64,000 nt of DNA from Lacihabitans soyangensis (GTDB taxonomy: Bacteria; Bacteroidota; Bacteroidia; Cytophagales; Spirosomataceae), in NCBI RefSeq assembly GCF_024343775.1, contig NZ_RJUF01000008.1, positions 40,128-104,127 on the forward strand. The letters are read 5' to 3'. The notes under the pieces were generated by a model. That model was not told the origin of the DNA. It saw only the letters and a program-made list of their open reading frames with translations, and searched no databases. Both the position numbers and the translations under genes were made by a program. Positions 18,643-27,839 of the stretch are shown here, piece by piece (the first letter of the stretch is position 1; every line of letters starts with the position of its first letter).

Positions 18643-19223
18643 TGGAATTGAAAACTAAAGAAATAAAATTTAAGAGCTTATTTAGACAAAAGAGCTTTAC
18701 TGATTATTATGACCTTAGTGGAATCTTAGGAAATTTATTAATTGATCTTTCCGAAGAAGAAATTGATTTCTTAGTGAATAAAAATGTAGTATTTATTAGA
18801 ACTTGCAATCCTGCATCAACAATAAATATCAAGAATATCGAAATAAATGGAGAGTTAAATTTAATAAATTTTGATCATTATATGTTCAAAAAATTAATGC
18901 CAGAAGAATTTTTGGCTGTGCTCCTACATGAAATTGGTCATATAAAAAATCCCGAACTAAAAGGAATGGAAGCTGAATATGCCGCTGATAAACTCGCAGC
19001 CGAAAAAGGGTATAAAAAATGGATAATCAGTAGCTTAAAGAAGGGTATTCAGAATGAATGGATGGGATTTGAAAAAGATTCATGCAAGCTTAGAATTGAG
19101 AAGCTTAATGAAAGTGACTATCCAAAATATTCTGAGGCAAAATATAGAGATGATTATGATGACAAGGATGATGACGACGATGATGACGATACCAAAGATA
19201 TTGTTCAAACGATTATAAAATGA
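18642..19223 (+). CDS. Putative zinc metallopeptidase embedded in the BREX operon
   Basis: A 193-aa protein with the zincin motif HEIGH (H96-H100) and a downstream EYAAD (E112, D116), the gluzincin pattern HExxH...ExxAD of M48-like peptidases. No membrane segment is present, so it would act in the cytoplasm. The C-terminus is extremely acidic (runs of Asp near residues 172-185). I chose ATG 18642, which overlaps the pglX stop. Its own stop overlaps the pglZ start (ATGA), so it is fully coupled into the operon. It is much more AT-rich than pglX's ends. It is not a core BREX gene, and its substrate is unknown. Confidence 0.75.
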   Translation: MELKTKEIKFKSLFRQKSFTDYYDLSGILGNLLIDLSEEEIDFLVNKNVVFIRTCNPASTINIKNIEINGELNLINFDHYMFKKLMPEEFLAVLLHEIGHIKNPELKGMEAEYAADKLAAEKGYKKWIISSLKKGIQNEWMGFEKDSCKLRIEKLNESDYPKYSEAKYRDDYDDKDDDDDDDDTKDIVQTIIK

Positions 19224-21460
19224 CAGAAAAGTGGTTTATAGAGGATATTAAAAAGTTGATGCAACATCGCCAAAAAGTGGTATTGTTGGATCCGCATGGA
19301 CTGTGTGAGTTTTTGTTACCTATTCTGGAGAAAAACCACATAACAGTATTAAGAACTGATGCCTCCATTTCAAAAAAATGGGAACAAGAAAAAGAGGAAC
19401 TCTTTTTGAGACATGAAGCCGAAACTACTTTCAAAGGGAAGGATTTGGTATTTTATATTACACGACCTCAGGAAAAACTGAGTTTTTTGTTTGATTATTG
19501 CTTTACCAATGGCTGTTTAGATTTAAGCCATCCTCAAGAATGGCTCAAGAAAAAAATATTTACTAATACTGGTCTGCAAGTTCAGCTAGACAACCCTATG
19601 CTACTCACAGCTGCCAAAATGGGCATTGGCAAGGATATCTCTTGGTGGAAAAAGATTGTCCAAGACCTAGAAGAGGTGATCAACCTAAATGAGGAATTAT
19701 TACCTTTTGTACATCGTCCAGATGAATATTTAAAATCCAAAGATGAAACAATAAAAAGGCTCTTTGAGGAAAAGCTTCACGAATTATTAGAACAACCTTA
19801 TCTCAAAAAGTCAGCTCAGACCTTAGCAGATGAAGTAGTGAAAAAGATGTTAGACGGCCTAGCTTATAACGAAATATCTGAAACACTATTGGAATTATAC
19901 TACAAATGGACGGATAGTGCGACATATAAACCATCACTCGAAACCTACATTCGTAATTACAAAATTTCTAATGAGGTCAATCCTTGGAATGCTCATCCAG
20001 ACCATTGTTTCGAAAAACTCGATCAAAAAGCAATAAGGCAAATTGCGGATTATATCAGAGACAAATCATTTGTGGCAGAAAGGCTCGAAAAGCTATATTC
20101 AAGGATATTTTCAACAAAAAATAAAAATAATGTCCCAGTCTGGTGGCATGACGTTTGGGCCTTATCTCATTTAGATACTAGGGCTATTTCAAAGCTAGGA
20201 AGTTTAAATGGGGTAATTGATTATTATACAGAAACATTCTCAAAAATCGATAGAGCCATTCGAAACCTCTATGAAGTATTTTTGAACGATGAAAACATCA
20301 TAAGGCCACTTCAAGAGTATTATGAAGACCACAACCATTTAATGTTGCAGGCTTGGTTTGGCTTTTTTAATGACTATAAATCTGACCAGCAAGGCTATAT
20401 ACCTGAATTATTGTCAAAGGCCAATGCCAAAACTGCCATAATTGTAGGCGATGGACTTAGATATGAAATTGCTGATTTTGTAGCCACCGAATTACAGAAG
20501 TATTTTAAGGTGGATAAACAGGTAATGTTGGCCGATATGCCTTCTGAAACAGAGCACAATATGAGTGCATTGTATGTTGGAGGCAACCAGGTGTTAGCAC
20601 TTCAAAAAGACAGAGAAGCAAGCCTTTCAAAAGTTTCTAGCAAAAATATTAGCTATTTACAACTAGAACAGCTCAATTATGGCACTGAAGCTGACTTTTT
20701 GGTATTAACCTACAAAGACATAGACAATGCAGGTGAAAAGCTGCAACAAGCAGCCATTAAGCTATTTTCAGAGTTTGAAAAGGTACTTATCGAAAACATT
20801 ACGCTTTTAATCAACATGGGTTATCAAGAAGTATATCTTGTTACTGATCATGGTTTTGTTTTAACAGGCTTATTAGATGAAGCCGGCAAAATAGAACCTA
20901 GTGCTACGGGTAAAAAAGATGTCCATGAGCGGTTTATTAGAACTGTTGAAAAGCAATCCAATCCTGAATGGCTCTCATTTGAAAGACCATACGGAGAATT
21001 TAAATATGTTTATGCTGCCAAAAACCATCGCCCATTTAAATCCAAGGGGGTTTATGGATTTTCACATGGCGGTTATACCCCACAGGAAATTATCATACCT
21101 AAGTTTAAGTTTTCTAAAAAAAATGATGGAATTTCAGTGCTGGAAGTGTTAATTTCGAATAAGCCTGATTTGAAAGAGGTGCCTAGTGAACTATTTATTA
21201 TTAAATTAGATGCACCAAAAGGAGCCGCCGAACTTTTTGGAACCTCAAGGAAAATTCAGATAAAGCTGTTTGCAGGTAAAACACAATATCAAAGCAGTGA
21301 TATTTTCAATATTGAGTCAGACTCGGTGATAGACAAAGAATTTTCGTTTAACGGCAATAGTGAAGTGCAGGCCGTACTGTTAGATGCCGTTACACAAGAG
21401 CAACTCGACACAGCAATTATAAAAAAATCAAACCTTCGTGACCTTGGAGGTTTACTTTAA
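19220..21460 (+). CDS. pglZ: BREX alkaline-phosphatase-like protein PglZ
   Basis: A 746-aa protein of the PglZ type A family, the signature gene of BREX. It has an alkaline-phosphatase superfamily core: VGDGLRYEIADF with metal-binding D411, and VTDHGFVLTG with D543-H544. A C-terminal domain follows. PglZ is required for defence, and metal-dependent phosphodiesterase activity is reported for the family. It starts inside the peptidase gene and ends 11 bases before brxL. Confidence 0.93.
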   Translation: MTEKWFIEDIKKLMQHRQKVVLLDPHGLCEFLLPILEKNHITVLRTDASISKKWEQEKEELFLRHEAETTFKGKDLVFYITRPQEKLSFLFDYCFTNGCLDLSHPQEWLKKKIFTNTGLQVQLDNPMLLTAAKMGIGKDISWWKKIVQDLEEVINLNEELLPFVHRPDEYLKSKDETIKRLFEEKLHELLEQPYLKKSAQTLADEVVKKMLDGLAYNEISETLLELYYKWTDSATYKPSLETYIRNYKISNEVNPWNAHPDHCFEKLDQKAIRQIADYIRDKSFVAERLEKLYSRIFSTKNKNNVPVWWHDVWALSHLDTRAISKLGSLNGVIDYYTETFSKIDRAIRNLYEVFLNDENIIRPLQEYYEDHNHLMLQAWFGFFNDYKSDQQGYIPELLSKANAKTAIIVGDGLRYEIADFVATELQKYFKVDKQVMLADMPSETEHNMSALYVGGNQVLALQKDREASLSKVSSKNISYLQLEQLNYGTEADFLVLTYKDIDNAGEKLQQAAIKLFSEFEKVLIENITLLINMGYQEVYLVTDHGFVLTGLLDEAGKIEPSATGKKDVHERFIRTVEKQSNPEWLSFERPYGEFKYVYAAKNHRPFKSKGVYGFSHGGYTPQEIIIPKFKFSKKNDGISVLEVLISNKPDLKEVPSELFIIKLDAPKGAAELFGTSRKIQIKLFAGKTQYQSSDIFNIESDSVIDKEFSFNGNSEVQAVLLDAVTQEQLDTAIIKKSNLRDLGGLL

Positions 21461-21471
21461 CTTTTTTGAAT

Positions 21472-23520
21472 ATGATAATATTAGACGACTTAGATAAAAA
21501 AGCATTAGACCATTTCAGAGGTTTTGTTGTAAAAAAAGACCTTGTCGGTATTATCAAGGGTGGGGCTAATGTCCCAGCATTTGTGTTAGAATATTTATTG
21601 GCCAATACTTGTAGCACGGAAGACGAAGAAAAACTGAAAGAGGGCATGGAGAATGTAAAAAAGATTCTTCGTGACCACTATATCAATCCTGAAGAAAGTT
21701 CTCTTATTCAGTCAAAGTTAAGAGAAAAAGGTCGTTATAAAATTATAGACAAAATCTCGGTAGAGCTTGACCCACAAAAAGACCGTTATTGGGCTAATAT
21801 AAGTAACTCCAATATCCGAAAAGCCAACATTAGCGATGAACTGGTTAAGAACCATGAGAAGCTGTTATTGGGCGGAATTTGGGCTATAATAGAGATGGAG
21901 TATGACCCAATGATCACAATAGGCAATACAGTTTTCCCATTTGTGGTAAGAGACATCAAACCTATCCAACTATCTAGCTTTGACAATACAAAGATTTCAG
22001 ATAAAAGGGGGCTGTTCAGCAAACAAGAATGGAAAACCCTATTGCTAAGAAGTGCTGGATATGAACCATTAAGCGAGGGTTTAGACGACAGGAAACTCAA
22101 CTTGCTCCTTTGTCGATTAGTTCCTCTCGTTGAAGCCAATTTTAACATGGTAGAACTTGGCCCAAGAGCATCAGGCAAGTCATATATTTATAAAGAAATT
22201 ACCCCATATGCCATCCTGATTTCTGGTGGACAAGGTTCAGTAGCACAACTATTTGTCAACAACACCACAGGCAGAGTAGGTGCAGTAGGCCTTTGGGATG
22301 CCATCTGTTTTGACGAAAGTACCGATAAACTTTTTAAAGACAGAGACGCTATACCATTGATGAAAGACTACATGGAGTCTGGTTCATTTTCAAGAGCAAA
22401 AGGCGGAGAGATTTCAGGGTCTGCTTCGATAATATTAAATGGAAACATTAACCAACCTGTTGAGACCGTTTTACAAACCTCACATTTATTCAGCCCTTTG
22501 TCTGAAGAAGTCAATTATGATACAGCATTTTTAGATAGAATAAATTTGTTTTTGCCAGGTTGGGAAATAACAAAATTTAGCCCGCAAAACTTTACTAACC
22601 ATTTTGGCTTTAGTACTGATTTTTTCTCTGAAATACTCAAATCACAGCGTAAAACAACGTTTTACGACGCAATTGACAAGTATTACACGCTTGGTGCCCA
22701 CCTAAAACAAAGAGACTCAAAGTCTGTAAGACGTATCGTTTCGGGATTTATAAAGCTGCTTCATCCTGATGGTATTTATACCAAAGAGGACATCAAAGAA
22801 TATATGGTGATAGCGATGGAAATGCGACGCCGTGTAAAAGAACAGTTGAAACGAATTGGTGGCATGGAGTTTTGGGACACCAATTTTTCGTACATTGACA
22901 AAGAAACGCAGGAGGAAATATTCGTTGGCTTGCCCGAAGAAAGAGGTTCTTCATTGATTGAAAGTAATCCTTTGGCACCAGGTGTTTGTTACACAGGCAC
23001 AAGTGACGGAGATAATAATTCTTTGGTAAAAATTGAAGTAGTAGCCATTCGAGGTAATGGCAAACTTAACGTAACAGGAACCAATAACCAGGAAGTAAAA
23101 GAGAATATTAAAAATACCTATAATTACCTCCGAGCAAATGAAAAAAGCATTCTAAATGAGCAGCATTCATTGTCAGGATACGACCTTAACATACAAATCA
23201 GCAATCTGATGGGGTCGCAAATATTTGGTGGAATAGGCAGTGCTGTTTATGTGGCCATTCTTTCGGCCATTTATAAGAAAAACCTCAAGCCAGGCTTAGC
23301 AGTATTAGGAAATATCTCTATCGGGGGAGCCGTAGAAAAAGCTTCTAGTTTTGCAGAAAAAGTAACTTTACTATCAGATAATGGTGCTAAAACAGTATTG
23401 GTACCTATGGACAACCTAAACGAAATGACCACTTTACCCTTAAGTATTCTTGGTAAAACTGATACTCCTTTTTATGCTAATAGTCAGATGTTGTTGCAGA
23501 AAGCTGTTCTGGGGGAATAA
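21472..23520 (+). CDS. brxL: BREX Lon-like protein BrxL
   Basis: A 682-aa protein that defines type 1 BREX together with PglX and BrxC. The AAA+ domain has Walker A GPRASGKS (230-237). The C-terminal Lon-like domain keeps a Ser-Lys pair, S590 (GGIGSAVY) and K623 (GGAVEKAS). BrxL is reported to form DNA-binding multimers, and Lon-type proteolysis is not established. I chose ATG 21472 over TTG 21466. The following gene begins 15 bases after the stop. Confidence 0.93.
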   Translation: MIILDDLDKKALDHFRGFVVKKDLVGIIKGGANVPAFVLEYLLANTCSTEDEEKLKEGMENVKKILRDHYINPEESSLIQSKLREKGRYKIIDKISVELDPQKDRYWANISNSNIRKANISDELVKNHEKLLLGGIWAIIEMEYDPMITIGNTVFPFVVRDIKPIQLSSFDNTKISDKRGLFSKQEWKTLLLRSAGYEPLSEGLDDRKLNLLLCRLVPLVEANFNMVELGPRASGKSYIYKEITPYAILISGGQGSVAQLFVNNTTGRVGAVGLWDAICFDESTDKLFKDRDAIPLMKDYMESGSFSRAKGGEISGSASIILNGNINQPVETVLQTSHLFSPLSEEVNYDTAFLDRINLFLPGWEITKFSPQNFTNHFGFSTDFFSEILKSQRKTTFYDAIDKYYTLGAHLKQRDSKSVRRIVSGFIKLLHPDGIYTKEDIKEYMVIAMEMRRRVKEQLKRIGGMEFWDTNFSYIDKETQEEIFVGLPEERGSSLIESNPLAPGVCYTGTSDGDNNSLVKIEVVAIRGNGKLNVTGTNNQEVKENIKNTYNYLRANEKSILNEQHSLSGYDLNIQISNLMGSQIFGGIGSAVYVAILSAIYKKNLKPGLAVLGNISIGGAVEKASSFAEKVTLLSDNGAKTVLVPMDNLNEMTTLPLSILGKTDTPFYANSQMLLQKAVLGE

Positions 23521-23535
23521 ATAAATTTAATAGAT

Positions 23536-24441
23536 ATGGCACTATACATAAACCAAACAGGCAAGCTAAAAGAGGTAAAGGAAAAGCCCTTCAAACTGGA
23601 AAAGGACATACAAAAAGTATTTGAGGCTAACTTGTATTCCGTTATGGGTTTGGACTTGGTTAAAAGTGAGTTTACCATCAAAAATAAGCGAATAGATACA
23701 TTGGCTTATGATCCACAAGCATGTGCCTTTATTATTATAGAATACAAAAGAGATAAAAACATCAGCGTGGTTGACCAGGGCTTTACATATCTCAGCCTTA
23801 TGTTAGAAAACAAAGCTGATTTTATAGTCGAGTACAATGAAAGCCTCCAACAAAATATGAAAAGAGAAGATGTGGATTGGAGCCAAACAAGGGTTGCATT
23901 TGTGTCACCCAGCTTTACCGAAAATCAGATACAAGCAACCAACTTTAAGGACATTGGCATAGAACTTTGGGAAGTAAAGCAGTTTGAGAATGATACCATT
24001 GCCATAAACCCAATTAAAAAGTCTGTTGCAGCCGAAAGTATAAAACCACTAACTCAACAAACCCAATCACTTAAAAATGTAACAGCCGAAATAAAAGTAT
24101 ATACAGAGAAAGACCATATTGAAAAAGGATCTGACTTGACAGCAGAGTTGTACGAAAAATTCAAGACTGCCATTCTTTATTTAACAGATGGTATTGAAAT
24201 AAAGCCGCAGAAGTTCTACATCGCATTCAAGAAAGGCAAAAACATAACAGACATAGCTATTTTAAAGAAATCGCTGAAGCTTTTCATCAACATAAAAGCC
24301 GGACAGTTAGATGATCCTAAGAAATTAGCACAAGATGTTTCCATTATTGGTCATTGGGGCAATGGTGATTATCAAATACAAGTGGAAGATGACAAAGACT
24401 TAGAGTATATAATGAGTTTGGTAAAACAGGCAATTAAATAA
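23536..24441 (+). CDS. PD-(D/E)XK nuclease-like protein with C-terminal DUF5655
   Basis: A 301-aa protein placed 15 bases after brxL, so probably in the same transcript. The N-terminal half reads as a DUF91/NucS-like nuclease fold, with E30 in the first helix, D54 (KRIDTLAYD), E69-x-K71 (IIIEYKRDK) and Q81. The C-terminal part (about 195-300, TAELYEKFKTAIL onward) matches DUF5655. Such proteins are often seen beside restriction and BREX genes. A DNA-cleaving or DNA-binding accessory role is plausible. It is unproven here. Confidence 0.75.
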   Translation: MALYINQTGKLKEVKEKPFKLEKDIQKVFEANLYSVMGLDLVKSEFTIKNKRIDTLAYDPQACAFIIIEYKRDKNISVVDQGFTYLSLMLENKADFIVEYNESLQQNMKREDVDWSQTRVAFVSPSFTENQIQATNFKDIGIELWEVKQFENDTIAINPIKKSVAAESIKPLTQQTQSLKNVTAEIKVYTEKDHIEKGSDLTAELYEKFKTAILYLTDGIEIKPQKFYIAFKKGKNITDIAILKKSLKLFINIKAGQLDDPKKLAQDVSIIGHWGNGDYQIQVEDDKDLEYIMSLVKQAIK

Positions 24442-24551
24442 ACAGCAAAGTAGTAATAAAATTCTCATTCTATATCCCCTACAAAATTACGAACCAAGGG
24501 AAATGGAGATTTTGTGTTTATAATGATGAAATCAGAAAATAAAGTTCAATT

Positions 24552-24954
24552 ATGCTGACAAAAGAAGAAGTAAAAAATTAAGTTACTCAGTTTCTGGAAA
24601 ATTGATGTGTTGAAATTAATCACACGATTTCAAAGCCAAAAAAATGATAATGGAACATTCAAACAACTTCTATTTCGATATTTCAACAATTTTAGAATAG
24701 CTGAAAAAGATAGTTCAATTTCTTATCCACCAACCTATGTATTGGAATACAAGAGGCAATTAATATTTAATCCAAAGCATACTAAATGATTGTGACTTGC
24801 CATATTCTTATCCAGAGTATTCTCAATTATTGAAAGAACTATAATTCCACAACGGGAAATATTAGGATCAATGAGCATTGGCGGGGCAATTATTGGTCCA
24901 GATAATTTTGGGAATATCTTTAAGATTCGACAGAAATTAGTGTATAAAAAGTAA
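24552..24954 (+). pseudogene. Degraded gene remnant after the BREX operon
   Basis: Pieces in different frames read as one broken protein: MLTKEEVKN, then VTQFLEN and CVEINHTISKPKK, then a 60-codon open piece from 24607, then DCDLPYSYPEYSQLLKEL, then TIIPQREILGSMSIGGAI, ending in QKLVYKK. At least three frame changes or stops separate them. I do not recognise the family. No intact gene is visible from 24442 to 25150. Confidence 0.5.
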
Positions 24955-25105
24955 TGATACTATTGATAGATATAGCACACATTGCTAAGATTCAAGCTGA
25001 CTTAATTTCAAAATTCAGTTTAGTTGATTACTGAGATCCGGTTAATACTGCATTTAAAACAATAAGTTTGGGGTAAAAAAAAGCTACTTTAATTGCTAAG
25101 TTTAT

Positions 25106-25113
25106 TAGATTTG
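25106..25113 (+). promoter_or_regulatory. Possible -7 box of the alkB-helicase operon
   Basis: TAGATTTG matches TAnnTTTG exactly and lies 37 bases before the first ATG of the five-gene operon. No TTG is found at the usual distance upstream, so the match is only partial. Confidence 0.35.
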
Positions 25114-25150
25114 TGTTGTATTAGAGTAATATTTAGACTAAATTTAATTC

Positions 25151-25786
25151 ATGAGTCAACTAGATATTTTTGGCAACCCCATTCTGCAAAAATCTGGCAG
25201 CATTTTCAAGAAGGGAATAACAGTTATTGAAAACGGAGAGTATATTTTCTATCCGAACTTTTTCTCTAAAGAAGAGAGTGATTCGTTTCTAAAAACTCTT
25301 CGTAGTAACATCATTTGGAAGCAGGAATCAATGAATATGTATGGAAAGAAAATTGACTTCCCAAGATTGACAGCTTGGTATGGCAATAATGATAAACCTT
25401 ATTCATTTTCTGGCATCACTTTGCAGCCTCTTCCTTGGTCAAGTGAAATTCTTTCTATTAAAAGTAAAATTGAACCTGTTGCAAATACAGCTTTTAACAG
25501 TGTGCTTTTAAATTTATACCGAGATGGGAATGATTCCATTTCATGGCATACGGATGCTGAGAAAGAATTAGGCATTAATCCGGTAATTGCTTCTGTGAAT
25601 TTTGGAGCTACCCGTAAGTTTCAACTCAGGCATATTAAAACGAAGGAAAAATTAGAAATTGAATTGACACACGGAAGCCTTTTAATAATGCAGGGTGAGT
25701 TGCAGCATTTTTGGCAACATCAGGTTCCAAAGACCAGTAAAATAGTTCGTGAAAGAATTAATCTAACTTTTAGAGTAATAAAATGA
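25151..25786 (+). CDS. alkB: AlkB-type 2-oxoglutarate/Fe(II) dioxygenase
   Basis: A 211-aa protein of the AlkB family, which removes alkyl groups from nucleic-acid bases by oxidation. The iron ligands are visible as H133-x-D135 (SWHTDAEKELG) and H190 (WQHQVPK). The 2-oxoglutarate-binding Arg motif is RERINLTFR at the end. It is the size of the ALKBH2/3-like bacterial group. It opens a five-gene cluster and its stop overlaps the next start (ATGA). Inside a defence island a role in removing or altering base modifications is possible. Plain alkylation repair is the simpler reading. Confidence 0.85.
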   Translation: MSQLDIFGNPILQKSGSIFKKGITVIENGEYIFYPNFFSKEESDSFLKTLRSNIIWKQESMNMYGKKIDFPRLTAWYGNNDKPYSFSGITLQPLPWSSEILSIKSKIEPVANTAFNSVLLNLYRDGNDSISWHTDAEKELGINPVIASVNFGATRKFQLRHIKTKEKLEIELTHGSLLIMQGELQHFWQHQVPKTSKIVRERINLTFRVIK

Positions 25787-26802
25787 GCTGGGATAAAGCA
25801 GAAATAGTAAGTGAACAAGGCGAAATAGTTTTTGCTCAAGCACCTGTGATTGTTTCTGCAAGCCGTTCAACGGATATACCCACATTTTATGCTGACTGGT
25901 TTGTTGAGAGGTGGAAGGCTGGTTATGTAAAATGGAAAAACCCTTTCAACGGTACACCACTTTATGTGTCGTTCAAAGAAACCCGGGTGGTGGTATTTTG
26001 GACTAAGAATCCGAAACCCATGTTTAAGCATCTTGATTTTCTTGATGAACACCTTAAGAATTATTACTTCCAATTTAGCCTGAATGATTACGACAGAGAA
26101 GGATACGAAGGCAAAGTGCCAAGAGTGGAAACCCGGATTAATACGTTCAAAGAATTATCCAACAAAATTGGGAAAGATAGAGTGGTTTGGAGGTTTGATC
26201 CACTGATGCTCACAAAGGACATTGACGTAAAAGAATTACTAAGTAGGCTCGAAAGAATCGGAGATCAACTACATACTTATACAAGCAAATTAGTGTTCAG
26301 CTTTGCTGATATATCAATTTATAAAAAGGTAGAAAGTAACCTTAGAAAAGAAAATATTGAGTACATCGAATTTGCCCCGGACACAATGATTGAATTTGCA
26401 CAAGGGTTAAATAAGCTAAATCAAAAATGGAATTTGGAATTGGCAACCTGTGCTGAGAAATTCGATTTAAACAAGTACGGAATAATGCATAATAAATGTG
26501 TTGATGATGATTTAATGATAAAACTTTTTTACTATGATAAGGAGCTGATGAAATTCTTAGGAGTTGAGTTTATTGAGCCAACCCTTTTTGAGCCAATTGA
26601 AGGCATTGAGAAAAAAAAAAAAATGAAAGATAAAGGCCAGAGAGAAGCCTGCGGTTGCATAATGAGTAAGGACATTGGGGAATATAATACTTGCCCCCAT
26701 GAGTGTGTGTATTGCTATGCAAATACTTCAAAAGAAATTGCAATTGAAAATTATAAATCACACACAGTAAACCCTACCTCAGAAACTATAACTGGTAAAT
26801 AA
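25783..26802 (+). CDS. DUF1848 protein with a C-terminal CxxxCxxC motif
   Basis: A 339-aa protein of the DUF1848 family. The start block VSASRSTDIPTFYADWFVER and the FWTKNPKP and RFDPL segments are typical. The C-terminus carries CGC and then TCPHECVYCYAN, a CxxxCxxC arrangement like the Fe-S site of radical SAM proteins but at the opposite end from usual. The biochemical role of the family is not established. It is coupled to the AlkB gene by a 4-base overlap and lies 2 bases before the helicase gene. Confidence 0.82.
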   Translation: MSWDKAEIVSEQGEIVFAQAPVIVSASRSTDIPTFYADWFVERWKAGYVKWKNPFNGTPLYVSFKETRVVVFWTKNPKPMFKHLDFLDEHLKNYYFQFSLNDYDREGYEGKVPRVETRINTFKELSNKIGKDRVVWRFDPLMLTKDIDVKELLSRLERIGDQLHTYTSKLVFSFADISIYKKVESNLRKENIEYIEFAPDTMIEFAQGLNKLNQKWNLELATCAEKFDLNKYGIMHNKCVDDDLMIKLFYYDKELMKFLGVEFIEPTLFEPIEGIEKKKKMKDKGQREACGCIMSKDIGEYNTCPHECVYCYANTSKEIAIENYKSHTVNPTSETITGK

Positions 26803-26804
26803 TT

Positions 26805-27839
26805 ATGGCTTACTTTTTCAAACTACCTACTATAACAGAATTGACAATAGGGCAGCAAGCTGCACTTAATGAACCCAATGCCATAGCTATCTCCGGTGGT
26901 CCGGGTACAGGTAAGAGTGTTGTTTCTTTATGGCGACACATAAGGAACTATGGTACGGGTAGCAAAAGGAGTTTATTGCTGACTTATACAAAAACTTTGG
27001 AAACCTACTTAGCTGCATCTGCAAAGTCAGAAAATAGTAATGCAGGTAATGCTGTTGATAGAACATATTTGTGGACAACTCGCCATGTTACAAGATATGA
27101 TGAGATAATCGTTGATGAAGCACAAGATGTTGAAGGCGACAGATACACGACAATTAAAAATTATTCAGGAGTTGTTTCTTACGGTGCAGACGACCAGCAA
27201 ATCGTTTTCAGAAACAGGGCAACAACTCAACAGCAATTAGGTGCTATTTTTCCAAACAATCGTAGCTATGTACTTGATGAAAACTTTAGGAATTCTTATG
27301 AGATAATGTTATTTGTAAAGGCATTGTTTCCACAAAAATTAGTACCACAAACCACATTAAATAACTTGTTACAGGAAGGTAGAAGGGGAAATAAACCAAT
27401 ATTGTTGATATCAAACAATAATGCAGCAAAGCAGACAAAAGCAATCATAGATATTATCAATCAATTTAAGTCAACAACACATAATATCGCTGTATTAGTA
27501 CCACTGCAAAATCATGTAACCATATTCGCCAATCTAATAAGAAATGCAGGTATCCAATGCTCCAGCTTTTCAACAGATGATGGAAGTCTTGGTGAAATAG
27601 ATAATGTCCATGTAACGACCTTTAAATCTTCTAAAGGAACAGAGTTTGATACGGTAATCATCCCCGATTTTGAGAACATGATTAATAACATAGCTCAACT
27701 AAACGTTATAGACGAAAATGACTATTATGTTGCGATTACAAGGGCCAAACGAAATTTATTCTTGGTGAGCACTTCAACACCAAATTTCCTTGAACGTTCA
27801 GAACAACAAAAATTAACTTACAGTAAAGAAATTCTATAA
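26805..27839 (+). CDS. Compact UvrD/REP-like SF1 helicase
   Basis: A 344-aa protein. Walker A is GGPGTGKS (31-38) and motif II is VDEAQD (103-108). DDQQIVFR resembles motif III. Near the C-terminus come TTFKSSKGTEFDTVIIPDF (motif V-like) and YYVAITRAKRNLFLV (motif VI), the UvrD_C_2 pattern. It is about half the size of UvrD, lacking most accessory subdomains, as in several defence-associated helicases. Its stop overlaps the next start by one base (TAATG). It probably works with the two following proteins. Confidence 0.85.
   Translation: MAYFFKLPTITELTIGQQAALNEPNAIAISGGPGTGKSVVSLWRHIRNYGTGSKRSLLLTYTKTLETYLAASAKSENSNAGNAVDRTYLWTTRHVTRYDEIIVDEAQDVEGDRYTTIKNYSGVVSYGADDQQIVFRNRATTQQQLGAIFPNNRSYVLDENFRNSYEIMLFVKALFPQKLVPQTTLNNLLQEGRRGNKPILLISNNNAAKQTKAIIDIINQFKSTTHNIAVLVPLQNHVTIFANLIRNAGIQCSSFSTDDGSLGEIDNVHVTTFKSSKGTEFDTVIIPDFENMINNIAQLNVIDENDYYVAITRAKRNLFLVSTSTPNFLERSEQQKLTYSKEIL

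Noticed and set aside
24607..24789. 60-aa ORF as a gene
   Set aside because: It is one piece of a longer broken reading frame and has neither a credible start nor a domain.
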